From contig JBEBRW010000022.1 in NCBI GenBank assembly GCA_040394635.1, positions 1 through 64,000 on the forward strand: a stretch of DNA of 64,000 bases. Direction: 5' to 3'. This document shows, one piece after another, positions 9,160-17,551 of this stretch. The stretch is from UBA5239 sp040394635 (GTDB taxonomy: Bacteria > Verrucomicrobiota > Lentisphaeria > Victivallales > Victivallaceae). Every line of letters begins with the position of its first letter. Positions within the stretch are counted from its first letter, which is position 1. A program made the position numbers and the translations under genes. The notes beneath the pieces were generated by a model that was given only the letters and a program-made list of their open reading frames with translations, did no database searches and was not told the DNA's origin.

Positions 9160-10986
9160 ATGACCGATAAGCTGAAAAATCTGCTTGATAAACAAATTGT
9201 GATATTCGACGGCGCCACCGGCACCGAGCTTTATAAACGGGACTTTTTCGTCAATGCCTCCTACGAGGGGCTGGTGCTGAGCAATCCTGACGTGGTGACC
9301 GAGATCCACAAGAGCTACAGCAGTGCCGGAGCCGACGTCATCACCACCAACACCTACGGGGCGAACCGCAACAAGCTCCAGCGTTTCGGGCTGGGCGACA
9401 AGGTGGCGGAAATCAACCGCCGGGGCGTCGAGCTGGCGCGCGGCGCCTGCGGCGAAGACAATCTGGTGGCCGGTTCGGTCGGTCCGGTGGGCGAGAGCTC
9501 CTACGGCAAAGCGTTGACCGACGACGAGATCCAGTCGATTCTTGCCGAACAGGTCGGAGCATTGGTCGCGGGCGGGGCCGATTTCATCATTTTCGAATCG
9601 CTGCTTGGTGAGAAAGCCCTTGGTTATGCCCTGACGGTCATGGCCGAATACCCCGATATGCCCTATGTACCCAGCATCACCGGCGAATTCGACCCCGAGG
9701 CCAGCCGCGACTACATGGCGCGGCTGATCAAGATGATTCAGGACGCGCCGCACCAGCCGACCGCCGTCGGGCTGAACTGCGGAGTCGGGGCGGACGCCAT
9801 GCTTTCGCTGCTGGAAATCCTGCTGCCGCTCTGCCCGTACCCGGTCATTGTCCAGCCGAACGCTGGCGTGCCGAAAAATGTCGACAACCGCATGATGTAT
9901 ATGTGCAGCCCCGAGTACCTGACCACCTATATCGTGCGTTATGTGAATATCGGCGTGCGCGGGGTCGGCGGTTGCTGCGGCATCGGGCCGGAACACATCC
10001 GCGACATTGTCCGCAGCGTGCGTCCGCTCTCGAAAACGCTGGTGGCACCTCAATTTGAGGTGATCGAGCCGGAAATTCCGCTGCTCGAGCCGGTCCCGGT
10101 GCCCGAGCGCTCCAAACTAGCCGCCAAGCTGGCGCGCGGCGAATGGATCACCACCGTGGAAGTCACGCCGCCGCGTGGCTATGACCTCGAATCGACGATT
10201 CAGAAGGCGATTCAGTGTCGCGAGGCCGGAGTCGACGCCATGAACATTCCCGATGGCCCGCGCGCAAGCTCGCGGATTTCCCCCATCGTCACCGCCATCG
10301 AAATTCAGGAAAAAGCCGGGCTCGAGGCCATTCTGCACTGTTGCTGCCGCGACAAAAACCTGATCGGCATGCAGGCCGACCTCCTCGGCTGCGCCTGCAA
10401 ACAGATCAACAATATTCTCTTCATCACCGGCGACCCGCCGAAACTGGGCGATTATCCGTTCGCCTCGGCGGTGTTCGACGTGGACTCGATCGGCATCCTG
10501 AAAGTGCAGTCGCGGCTGAACCGCGGCGTGGACATCGGCGGCAAAACCATCGGCAAGCAGACCGCATTTTTCGGCGGCGCCGGGGCCGACCCGAACGCGC
10601 TGGACATGGAGCGTGAATTGCGCCGTCTGCGTGAAAAAGTCGAGGCCGGAGCCGAGTTCATCATCACCCAGCCGGTGTTCGACGTGGAGCCGCTCCTGAA
10701 AATGCTCGGCGCAATCGCCGATCTGAATGTACCGGTGATCGCCGGAATCTGGCCGCTGGCCAGCTACCGCAACGCCGAGTTCATGAAAAACGAAGTTCCG
10801 GGTGTGGTCGTGCCCGATGAAATCATGGCCCGCATGGCCCGCGCCGAATCGCGCGAGGACCAGCGTCTGGAAGGTATTGCCATTGCCCGCGAGAGTGTGG
10901 CCCGGATTCGCGACGTGGTGCGCGGCGTTCAGGTGAGCGCCCCCTTCGGCAATGTCAATACCGCACTTGAAGTTTTAAAAAATTGA
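9160..10986 (+). CDS. Bifunctional homocysteine S-methyltransferase / methylenetetrahydrofolate reductase
   Basis: 608 residues, two domains. Residues about 10-300 form a Zn-dependent homocysteine methyltransferase barrel: FDGATGTEL, TTNTYGANR, GLNCG (C207) and the zinc cysteines GGCCG (C272, C273). Residues about 325-608 form an MTHFR-type FAD barrel: TTVEVTPPRGYD, ILHCCCRDKN, ITGDPPKLGDYPFAS, FIITQPVFDVE and IAGIWPLASYRNAEF. Together they would make methyl-THF and use it, or another methyl donor, for methionine synthesis. The fusion is known (YitJ type). The Shine-Dalgarno AAAGGAG fits the start. With folD in the same window it points to one-carbon metabolism. Confidence 0.93.
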   Translation: MTDKLKNLLDKQIVIFDGATGTELYKRDFFVNASYEGLVLSNPDVVTEIHKSYSSAGADVITTNTYGANRNKLQRFGLGDKVAEINRRGVELARGACGEDNLVAGSVGPVGESSYGKALTDDEIQSILAEQVGALVAGGADFIIFESLLGEKALGYALTVMAEYPDMPYVPSITGEFDPEASRDYMARLIKMIQDAPHQPTAVGLNCGVGADAMLSLLEILLPLCPYPVIVQPNAGVPKNVDNRMMYMCSPEYLTTYIVRYVNIGVRGVGGCCGIGPEHIRDIVRSVRPLSKTLVAPQFEVIEPEIPLLEPVPVPERSKLAAKLARGEWITTVEVTPPRGYDLESTIQKAIQCREAGVDAMNIPDGPRASSRISPIVTAIEIQEKAGLEAILHCCCRDKNLIGMQADLLGCACKQINNILFITGDPPKLGDYPFASAVFDVDSIGILKVQSRLNRGVDIGGKTIGKQTAFFGGAGADPNALDMERELRRLREKVEAGAEFIITQPVFDVEPLLKMLGAIADLNVPVIAGIWPLASYRNAEFMKNEVPGVVVPDEIMARMARAESREDQRLEGIAIARESVARIRDVVRGVQVSAPFGNVNTALEVLKN

Positions 10987-11131
10987 AAATGGAAAATTGA
11001 AAATGGAAAATTACGAGGAGAGTTATCATTCAGCAAAACGCCATCTCCTCCTTCAAAAATTGGATTGAAGAGGGTTAAAGGGATTCATCCCTTTCCATAA
11101 TTTTCAATTCTCAATTTTCAATTTTCCATTT
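10979..11131. repeat. Intergenic inverted-repeat element with internal hairpins
   Basis: The flanks are TTGAAAATGGAAAATTGAAA-type on the left (10979-11012) and the complementary TTTTCAATTTTCCATTT-type on the right (11098-11131). Each flank is itself a short tandem. Inside are GAGGAGA/TCTCCTC (about 11014-11050) and AAAGGGA-TTCA-TCCCTTT (about 11077-11094). It lies directly after the methyltransferase stop and before the nitroreductase. It may end transcription or be a miniature mobile element. Confidence 0.65.
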
Positions 11132-11152
11132 AAAAAAGAGAAGGAATCGACT

Positions 11153-11725
11153 ATGAAACTGGAAAAAGCCTTGACCGGACGCCGTACCGTGCGGCGTTTC
11201 AAGCAAATCGAAGTTCCTAAAAAAGACCTGACTTACATGGTGGATATGGCGCGCCGCTCCGCCTGTACCGCCAACTCCCAGCACCTTCGTTATCTGGTGG
11301 TGACGGACCCCGCGCTGGTGAAAGGACTTTTTGACCTCACCGCCTGGGCGGCTTACATCACGCCGCGCCGTACGCCGGTGTGGGGCGAGAATTCCCCCAC
11401 GGCCTTTATCGCGGTCTCCTCGCCGCGCGCCGGAGCCTCACAGGAAGTCAACGCCGGAGCCGCGCTCCAGGTCATGACGCTGGCGGCCTACGGCATCGGC
11501 CTGGGTACCTGCTGGATGGGCGCGTTCCGCCGCGAAGAAGCCGCCAAGCTGCTGCTGGTGCCGAACGACCGCGAACTGCTCTATCTGCTGGCGGTCGGCT
11601 TCCCGGATGAAACCCCGGTGAGCGAGGACATCAAAGCCGGCGATTCCGTGAAATACTACCTGGACGACAACGACCAGCTCCACGTGCCGAAGCTTCGCAC
11701 CGAAGACCTGATTGAGTGGCACTGA
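11153..11725 (+). CDS. Nitroreductase-family FMN oxidoreductase
   Basis: 190 residues, normal for a compact nitroreductase. The N-terminal FMN phosphate motif is GRRTVRRFK (9-17), then ARRSACTANSQH (34-45) contributes FMN contacts. The central helix NAGAALQVMTLAAYGIGLGTCWMGAF and the terminal VGFPDE are typical. Such enzymes reduce quinones, flavins or nitro compounds with NAD(P)H; the physiological substrate cannot be read from sequence. The Shine-Dalgarno GAAGGAA precedes ATG. It stands alone between an inverted-repeat element and a weak terminator. Confidence 0.88.
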   Translation: MKLEKALTGRRTVRRFKQIEVPKKDLTYMVDMARRSACTANSQHLRYLVVTDPALVKGLFDLTAWAAYITPRRTPVWGENSPTAFIAVSSPRAGASQEVNAGAALQVMTLAAYGIGLGTCWMGAFRREEAAKLLLVPNDRELLYLLAVGFPDETPVSEDIKAGDSVKYYLDDNDQLHVPKLRTEDLIEWH

Positions 11726-11728
11726 TCC

Positions 11729-11747
11729 AAACGGTTTTGCCGTTTTT
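11729..11747 (+). terminator. Short rho-independent terminator after the nitroreductase gene
   Basis: AAACGG-TTTTG-CCGTTT followed by TT, starting 3 bases past the stop. It has only six base pairs, so it is probably weak. It also lies downstream of the convergent LacI gene. Confidence 0.45.
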
Positions 11748-11834
11748 CAGGTGCAGTGAGTATTGGCAGGGCTCATAACAAGCCTTGATCAGTTCCGGCA
11801 TCTGAATTTCGGCAAGTCCGATACAGGCGCCGCG

Positions 11835-12761
11835 TCAATTGTCTGGATTGAAAACCCGGAACAGATAATCAACGCTGGTATCCGGGCACTCGGCGTCCTT
11901 CCGTCCAAGCATATATTGCAGCATCGCCACGGAGCTTCCGGCAAGCTTCCGGAAATCCTGAAACAGGACCCCGATACCCGCGCCCTGATACCAGTAATTA
12001 CCCTCGTAAGCCCAAGCCGCCAGGTCCACGCCCCCGGCAAAGCGATTGCTCCGGCAAAGTGCCCGGAAAAGCAGCTCGGAATGAATTTCGGAACAACAGA
12101 GAAGTCCAGGGGGCGCTTTTTCCAGCTTCGGCAAAATATCTTCGCCATAATAAGTTTCCACCATCTGCGGTTTCAACCGGTAATCTTTCATGATGTTCAG
12201 AAAATGCATTTGCCGGGCATTCCGGTTCAATGTTTCCGTCTGATCCGAAATCAGTACGATCTCGCGGTGTCCCCGCCCGACCAGATACTCCACCCCCTGC
12301 CGGACCCCCTGGCAGTCATTGGAACACACGGAACGGACGCCGCCCAGCAGGTCGCTGTAATCATTCACGCAGACCAGCGGCAGGATATGATACCGGCTCC
12401 AGTACCGGGCAATATGATTCAACGGCAACAACGAAAGAACGCCGCACAATTTCCGCTCGTCCAGCAGTTCCAGGTCGTGCTCGTAAATAATCTCCTGCCG
12501 GAATCCCGCATTTTTCAGGGCTATGCTCAACTGATACAGCAACTGGGCGGTGTATTGGTCGAAACCGTCCGGATCGAGCCGAATCACGATTCCGACGATC
12601 TGGCGGTAGCTTTTTCTCGCGTATCCCATCTCAACGGCAAGCTGAAAAATCCGCTCCCGAACGGTTTCCGAAATCCCGGGGCGATTGTTCAATACCCGCG
12701 AAACGGTCGAGTGGGAAACTCCTGCCCGCGCCGCAATTCCTGTTATGGTGACATCTTTCAT
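11835..12761 (-). CDS. LacI-family transcriptional regulator (cassette 1)
   Basis: About 308 residues from the chosen start. N-terminal HTH: VTITGIAARAGVSHSTVSRV and the hinge-helix region NNRPGISETVRERIFQLAVEMGY, then IVGIVIRLDP opening the periplasmic-binding-protein-like effector domain. The effector domain is short and ends in a CPDTSVDYLFRVFNP tail. The ATG at 12770 is rejected because it overlaps the TATAAT of a near-consensus promoter; ATG at 12761 falls at the predicted transcription start, so the mRNA may be leaderless. It is divergent from a pseudopilin and secreted hydrolase, which are its likely targets. Confidence 0.88.
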   Translation of the reverse strand: MKDVTITGIAARAGVSHSTVSRVLNNRPGISETVRERIFQLAVEMGYARKSYRQIVGIVIRLDPDGFDQYTAQLLYQLSIALKNAGFRQEIIYEHDLELLDERKLCGVLSLLPLNHIARYWSRYHILPLVCVNDYSDLLGGVRSVCSNDCQGVRQGVEYLVGRGHREIVLISDQTETLNRNARQMHFLNIMKDYRLKPQMVETYYGEDILPKLEKAPPGLLCCSEIHSELLFRALCRSNRFAGGVDLAAWAYEGNYWYQGAGIGVLFQDFRKLAGSSVAMLQYMLGRKDAECPDTSVDYLFRVFNPDN

Positions 12762-12768
12762 AATAGCC

Positions 12769-12797
12769 ATTATACCACCGGTTTAGCAGTAAGTCAA
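12769..12797 (-). promoter_or_regulatory. Promoter of the LacI gene (TTGACT-N17-TATAAT)
   Basis: On the minus strand the -35 TTGACT (12792-12797) and -10 TATAAT (12769-12774) are 17 bases apart. The predicted start lies at about 12761-12763, at the ATG of the LacI gene. Two direct copies of TTTGTGCAT (about 12800-12820) sit just upstream and could be a binding site. Confidence 0.7.
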
Positions 12798-12833
12798 GTT
12801 TTGTGCATAATTTGTGCATTAAAATCAACCGCC

Positions 12834-12868
12834 CCCCTGTTGCTTTCAAACAGGGGTGACCGTATATT
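12834..12868 (+). promoter_or_regulatory. Promoter of cassette 1 with inverted repeat over the -35
   Basis: TTGCTT (12840-12845) and TATATT (12863-12868) are 17 bases apart, ahead of the pseudopilin gene. The palindrome CCCCTGTT-N7-AACAGGGG (12834-12856) covers the -35, a position where a repressor would block RNA polymerase. It is a candidate operator for the divergent LacI protein; this pairing is inference. Confidence 0.5.
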
Positions 12869-12902
12869 TATATTAACCGAAACAACTTAAGGAGTGTATA
12901 AC

Positions 12903-13598
12903 ATGCACAAAACAGTCAAATATCATTTCACCCTCATTGAGCTCCTGGTCGTGATCGCGATCATCGCGATTCTGGCCGCCATGCTGCTGCCGGCCCTGAA
13001 TAAAGCCAGGGACAAAGCAAGGGGGGCCAAATGTATTTCCAATCAGAAACAGATCGGATTGGCATTTTTCGCCTATACGGACGATAATGACGCTTACTTG
13101 CCGACAACCGGAGGTTTTACTTTGAGCGATGGTTCATACCCGCGCTGGTATCAGGAGGGGTACTACGGCATTATACCTTATTCCGGGGCGAAAAGCGCCT
13201 GGAGCGGCACGGGGGCCGACAATTACTTGACCCGTTATCCGGTGGGGATTTTCAGTTGTCCCGCCAGTGAAAATAAGCCCGGGAATTTTTATTACAGCAT
13301 GCAGCGGAGTTGCAACTGGCGCAAGCTGACGACTTGTACCGTTCCCAGTCAGGTTCTTCTGACCGCGGATAGCGATCCGGAGGTACCCGCCGGCGTCGGT
13401 TACAAGCACGAGGATCTGCGCACCGGCAGCCAGGTGCTTCCATACCGGCATGGGAACAGTGTTGCAGTTTTGTTTGTTGGCGGTAATTGCAGCATGGTTT
13501 CGGTGCTTGAGCTGCGCCCGAAATATGCGGATTATACCATCAAGAGCGGCGCTAATCCCCTGGATGCGTTCTGCTGGTCGCGCGAAATTATTCAGTAA
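12903..13598 (+). CDS. H-X9-DG-type pseudopilin (cassette 1)
   Basis: 231 residues. The N terminus is FTLIELLVVIAIIAILAAML after a 9-residue leader: one helix that anchors the protein and drives pseudopilus packing. Residue -1 to the F is His, not the Gly that prepilin peptidases normally require. A globular domain follows (AKCISNQKQIGLAFFAYTDDND, then IFSCPAS). Near the C terminus H-G-N-S-V-A-V-L-F-V-G-G matches the H-X9-DG motif with Asp replaced by Gly. ATG at 12903 is chosen because AAGGAG ends 8 bases before it. The secreted hydrolase follows 18 bases downstream. Confidence 0.88.
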   Translation: MHKTVKYHFTLIELLVVIAIIAILAAMLLPALNKARDKARGAKCISNQKQIGLAFFAYTDDNDAYLPTTGGFTLSDGSYPRWYQEGYYGIIPYSGAKSAWSGTGADNYLTRYPVGIFSCPASENKPGNFYYSMQRSCNWRKLTTCTVPSQVLLTADSDPEVPAGVGYKHEDLRTGSQVLPYRHGNSVAVLFVGGNCSMVSVLELRPKYADYTIKSGANPLDAFCWSREIIQ

Positions 13599-13616
13599 AT
13601 CGAAAGGAAAAGTGAA

Positions 13617-16600
13617 ATGACTTGTGTCAGATATTCGAAAGTATTCGTAGTTTGTTTTCTTTTGTTGCTAAGCTGCGGATTGTCTGCGGGAAAAATCTTT
13701 GAGGTCGACTTTGATGAAAAAAATCCGGCGCCGTTGAAATCTCCTGCGGTATTGACGGATGGGCTGCGCGGTCACGGCGCCCTGGTGTCGCCGTCTTCGC
13801 CGTTGGTGTTTGATTCGTTGAAGCGGATTGACCCGAACCAGGGGACGCTTTCCTTCTGGGTCAAGCCGGTGGACTGGAGCCAGCAGAGTGTCAAACAGTG
13901 GTTTCCGCTGTTCTGGCTCGGGGCGGAGCGTTGTCGCGGAGCATCGTATTACCTGCTGCTGGATACCCGGGCATTTCTTCCGTCATTGTCGCTTTTCAGC
14001 CAGCTCTCCGGGAAGGAAATCGCGGCGCGTTATGAGTTTCAGGGAGACATGAAGACCAAGGTGTTCCAGCGCGGCGAATGGACGCATGTGGCACTGACCT
14101 GGAATTTGTGGCAGTTTCAAATTTTTTTGAACGGCAAGCCTTATGCGACGGGGGGATATAACCTGCCGATCAACCGGGTATCGCTTCCGCGGGAATTCCA
14201 TTTGTGGTTCGGGAACCATCAGTTCTGGTCGGAGGAACTGAATTATTCCACCGTTTTCGACGACATCGCGATTTACAATGAATCCCTGGAGGCCGGGCAG
14301 ATCAGGGAGATTTACGATATCGGCATGCCTTTTACACCGCAGAAACAAGTACGGCATTCCCTGCCGGTGCCGGTCAAGTCCAGGGAAATCGTGGCTGATG
14401 GAAAGATCGACGATTCCGAATGGGGCGACGCCACGCGCTTTCCGTTGAACAAACGCTTTTTTACCGGTAAACTGGCCGGTTATGAAGCCTGGGGCATGAT
14501 CAAGTACGACCAGGAAAACCTTTATGTGGCTTGCGAGGCCGCCAAGGTCGGAAATCAGCGAATGCCCGGCAAGGGATTCGATAAACGTGTTTTCTCCGGA
14601 GATAATTTCGAACTGACGCTGCGTTCTCCGGGATATTTCGACGACAGGGCTGCATTTTTCCAGATGGCCGTGGCTCCGGACGGCGCCTGGATCGTGAATA
14701 ACTACGGGCAATGGCAAAAATATGACGGCATTAAACATGCGGCGGTGGTCAATGGCGATAAATGGTCGGTGGAAATCGCCATCCCGTGGTCGATTATGCC
14801 GGAAGCGCCGAAGGCGGGAAGCGTCTGGCTGGGGCAGTTCGGGCTGCATGTGCCGTCCGACGTCGAGGTGGTTTCGGTACAGGATCAGATTTTGAGCTGG
14901 TCCCATGGCTACGATTCGTTTCCGGCCCGCTATATGCTGATGTATCGTACACCGCGAGCCATGGGGGAGTTGCGTTTTCAGGAAGACGGAACCAATTGCC
15001 GGGTTGAATCGCTTGGCGATGTCGACTCCGGGAAATTGAATGTCGATATAACAGCCGGAAAACCGCAGGACCTGACGGTAAGCATCGATGGTGAAAAAGA
15101 AAACATCTTGAGCGTTTCGGAAAAGGATTCCATCGACCTGAAGTCGGTCAAGCAGATTTCCTATGTCGGTAATGGCACGCTCAATATTTCTGCCGGGAAA
15201 GGCGAGCCGGCTTTCGTATACCAGGCGAATATTTCCATCCGGAATCCGATCTCCATCAAACACGAAATCTGGTCGAATACCAATACTATTGTCATGTCGC
15301 TGAATTCAAACGGCTTGCCTGCTTCCTGGCTCGAAAAGATCAGGAAAAGCGGTATTCCTGCTGTCATCAGTCTGAAATCCGCGGATGGACAGACTTATGC
15401 GGAACGGAAGATCATGCTGAAAGCGGTGGCTCAGCAGGAGAAATTGGTTTATCAGGCATTGCCGCCCGGAATCTACCGCCTGGAAGTCGCCGCATCGTCG
15501 GATGGCAAATCTGTAATGTCGGCGGTGGAGTTCGAGCGGCCCAGCGAGGAGTTTCTCGCGGCCGATTATGCCCCCTCTCGCGATGTGCCGGAGCCGTGGA
15601 CTCCGGTCGAGGCCGCTGGAGACGATGTTTTCCGGGTATGGAACCGGGAGTATCATTTTGCGGCTAACGGTCTGCCGTCCCGGTTTGTCAGCGGCGGCAG
15701 AGATGTTCTGGCGGCTCCGGTCAAGCTTTCTGTAAAGTATAATGGCAAAGTGTTTAGCTTCGAAAAAGCGGTAGTTCCGGCGAAGCTTCGGGAGCATTCA
15801 CCCGACCGGATCGTCCATGAAGGCACGGTGGCCGCCGCGGGCGGCGCGTATCTGCTTGATTGGGTCCGAACGGTGGAGTTTGACGGTTTCGTTTATTACG
15901 AGGTTTCCCTGCGGGGCGCGGCGTTTCCGTTCTCGCTTGAGGAACTGAGTTTGGACTTCAGCGTTGAAAAGGATTGTTCCCGCTATCTGCAGACGCCGAA
16001 ATTCAATGTGGACTGGAGCAAAAACGGCAAAGTGGAGCTGCTGCCGTCCAACTATTACTGGTTTACCGGCCTGGTAAACGGATTGGACTTCATGACGCCG
16101 GACGATGGCAATTGGGTTTACGGCGGGAAGCCGGTTCGTTTTGAGCGCAATGCTGCCGACGGACGGGCGGATGCGTCGTTCAGGCTGATTGACCGGCGGG
16201 TATCTGTGGACAAGGCCCTGACTTATCGTTTTGGCTTCATGGCTACGCCGGTCAAGCCGCTGCGCTCCGACTGGCGGAACATCAATACCCAGAGCTGGGG
16301 CGGAGCCAAATATCAGAACCTCCAATACCACCTCGGTTACAACGACAAAGTGGAACTGCTGCAGTTTCCTAATATCATTCTTCTGAGCGATGTCAGCAAT
16401 CCCGAAAACGCCCGTCGGGCCATCGAAAATTCATGGCATTCCAAACGGATCAAGATCGTTCCATTTACCGGACATTGTTTCATGCCGGACAACAATCCAT
16501 TCTATGATTATTACGGTACGGTCTGGCGTCAGACGATGGACGGGCGCCCCACTGGCAAATCCTACGGTTCCAGCTGGCAAGGCAAGGAATTTTATATGTG

Positions 16601-17492
16601 CAGCCCGGTATGCCCCCGCAGTACCTACAGCGATTTCCTGCGCTGGTGCACCGTCAATCTTATGCGGAAATACAAGTTCGACGGCCTTTACCTCGACGGC
16701 GGCCAGGCGCTGCAATGCGACAACCGGGTGCACGGCTGCGGTTTCACCGACGCTTTCGGGCGGAAGATTTCCGTCTGGACGGACCTGGCATGCCGGAACT
16801 CCTACCGGCAGCTGGCATTGGCCATTCATAAAACCGATCCCCAGGGAATTCTCTGGGTTCACGCGGCGGCAAACAATGCCCCGCACATCCATAGCACGGT
16901 GGATGTGCTTTTTCCGGGCGAGGACCTGATGCCTCATGTGCCGGATAATCCGCTGACTTATACCGACCTTGTGCCGCTTGAGCAGTGGCAGTCCAGTTAT
17001 TATCTGGCGCAGCAGCTCGGAACGGCATCCGTGTTTCTCGGCATGTCGCAGAAGGTTTTGGAGCCGATCGGTTCTCCGCCGAAAAACCCCGATATTTCCA
17101 CGCCGTTGCTGACGATGTGCTGGCTTCACGACGTTCATCTTTTCGGCAACTTCATCTACAACAAAACAATCGAAAAATACTGGGAAATCAAAAATACCAG
17201 CGGCATCGTCCGTCCGGACACCATCTTCACCGGCTACTGGTTTCCGGGTCCCCGCATCGGCAGCACCGATAAACAGGTTCTGGTCAGTTATTATTCCTGG
17301 CCCGACAGTAAGCGGCTGGTGGTAATCGTCGGCAATCCGAGCAAGGAAGCGCGGAAAACCGGATTGACCTGGGCGGAAGATTGGAAGCCGTCCGGCGGAG
17401 CCGTGGATCTTTACACCGGCGAGAGCGTCGACACGAACTCCCTCACGTTGCCTCCTCGCAGCTTCAAGGTGCTGGAGATGAAAATTCAATAA
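13617..17492 (+). CDS. Large secreted glycoside-hydrolase-like protein with LamG and CBM9-like domains
   Basis: 1,291 residues. A signal peptide (1-25, ending SCGLSAG) is followed by a concanavalin/LamG-type domain (about 27-245: GTLSFWVKP, GEWTHVALTW, FDDIAIYNESL) and a CBM9-like domain (about 258-445, DGKIDDSEWGDA, NLYVACEA). A beta-sandwich region and a TIM-barrel-like catalytic region (about 885-1230) follow. In the barrel, FDGLYLDGGQ (D1022, D1027) lies where strand-4 acids are found. The barrel resembles DUF6067/GH-like barrels, but no classical family signature is certain. It is cotranscribed with the pseudopilin and ends at a strong terminator. Likely role: extracellular or surface glycan binding and cleavage. 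Confidence 0.75.
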   Translation: MTCVRYSKVFVVCFLLLLSCGLSAGKIFEVDFDEKNPAPLKSPAVLTDGLRGHGALVSPSSPLVFDSLKRIDPNQGTLSFWVKPVDWSQQSVKQWFPLFWLGAERCRGASYYLLLDTRAFLPSLSLFSQLSGKEIAARYEFQGDMKTKVFQRGEWTHVALTWNLWQFQIFLNGKPYATGGYNLPINRVSLPREFHLWFGNHQFWSEELNYSTVFDDIAIYNESLEAGQIREIYDIGMPFTPQKQVRHSLPVPVKSREIVADGKIDDSEWGDATRFPLNKRFFTGKLAGYEAWGMIKYDQENLYVACEAAKVGNQRMPGKGFDKRVFSGDNFELTLRSPGYFDDRAAFFQMAVAPDGAWIVNNYGQWQKYDGIKHAAVVNGDKWSVEIAIPWSIMPEAPKAGSVWLGQFGLHVPSDVEVVSVQDQILSWSHGYDSFPARYMLMYRTPRAMGELRFQEDGTNCRVESLGDVDSGKLNVDITAGKPQDLTVSIDGEKENILSVSEKDSIDLKSVKQISYVGNGTLNISAGKGEPAFVYQANISIRNPISIKHEIWSNTNTIVMSLNSNGLPASWLEKIRKSGIPAVISLKSADGQTYAERKIMLKAVAQQEKLVYQALPPGIYRLEVAASSDGKSVMSAVEFERPSEEFLAADYAPSRDVPEPWTPVEAAGDDVFRVWNREYHFAANGLPSRFVSGGRDVLAAPVKLSVKYNGKVFSFEKAVVPAKLREHSPDRIVHEGTVAAAGGAYLLDWVRTVEFDGFVYYEVSLRGAAFPFSLEELSLDFSVEKDCSRYLQTPKFNVDWSKNGKVELLPSNYYWFTGLVNGLDFMTPDDGNWVYGGKPVRFERNAADGRADASFRLIDRRVSVDKALTYRFGFMATPVKPLRSDWRNINTQSWGGAKYQNLQYHLGYNDKVELLQFPNIILLSDVSNPENARRAIENSWHSKRIKIVPFTGHCFMPDNNPFYDYYGTVWRQTMDGRPTGKSYGSSWQGKEFYMCSPVCPRSTYSDFLRWCTVNLMRKYKFDGLYLDGGQALQCDNRVHGCGFTDAFGRKISVWTDLACRNSYRQLALAIHKTDPQGILWVHAAANNAPHIHSTVDVLFPGEDLMPHVPDNPLTYTDLVPLEQWQSSYYLAQQLGTASVFLGMSQKVLEPIGSPPKNPDISTPLLTMCWLHDVHLFGNFIYNKTIEKYWEIKNTSGIVRPDTIFTGYWFPGPRIGSTDKQVLVSYYSWPDSKRLVVIVGNPSKEARKTGLTWAEDWKPSGGAVDLYTGESVDTNSLTLPPRSFKVLEMKIQ

Positions 17493-17522
17493 AAACAGCG
17501 CAAACCCCAGATAAACTCAAGG

Positions 17523-17551
17523 GCAGTCTCGAAACCGGGGCTGCTTTTTTT
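17523..17551. terminator. Bidirectional rho-independent terminator between convergent genes
   Basis: GCAGTCTCG-AAAC-CGGGGCTGC forms a nine-pair stem (with G-T pairs) followed by T7. It closes cassette 1 on the plus strand. The T tract reaches the stop codon of the convergent TolC-like gene. Confidence 0.8.
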
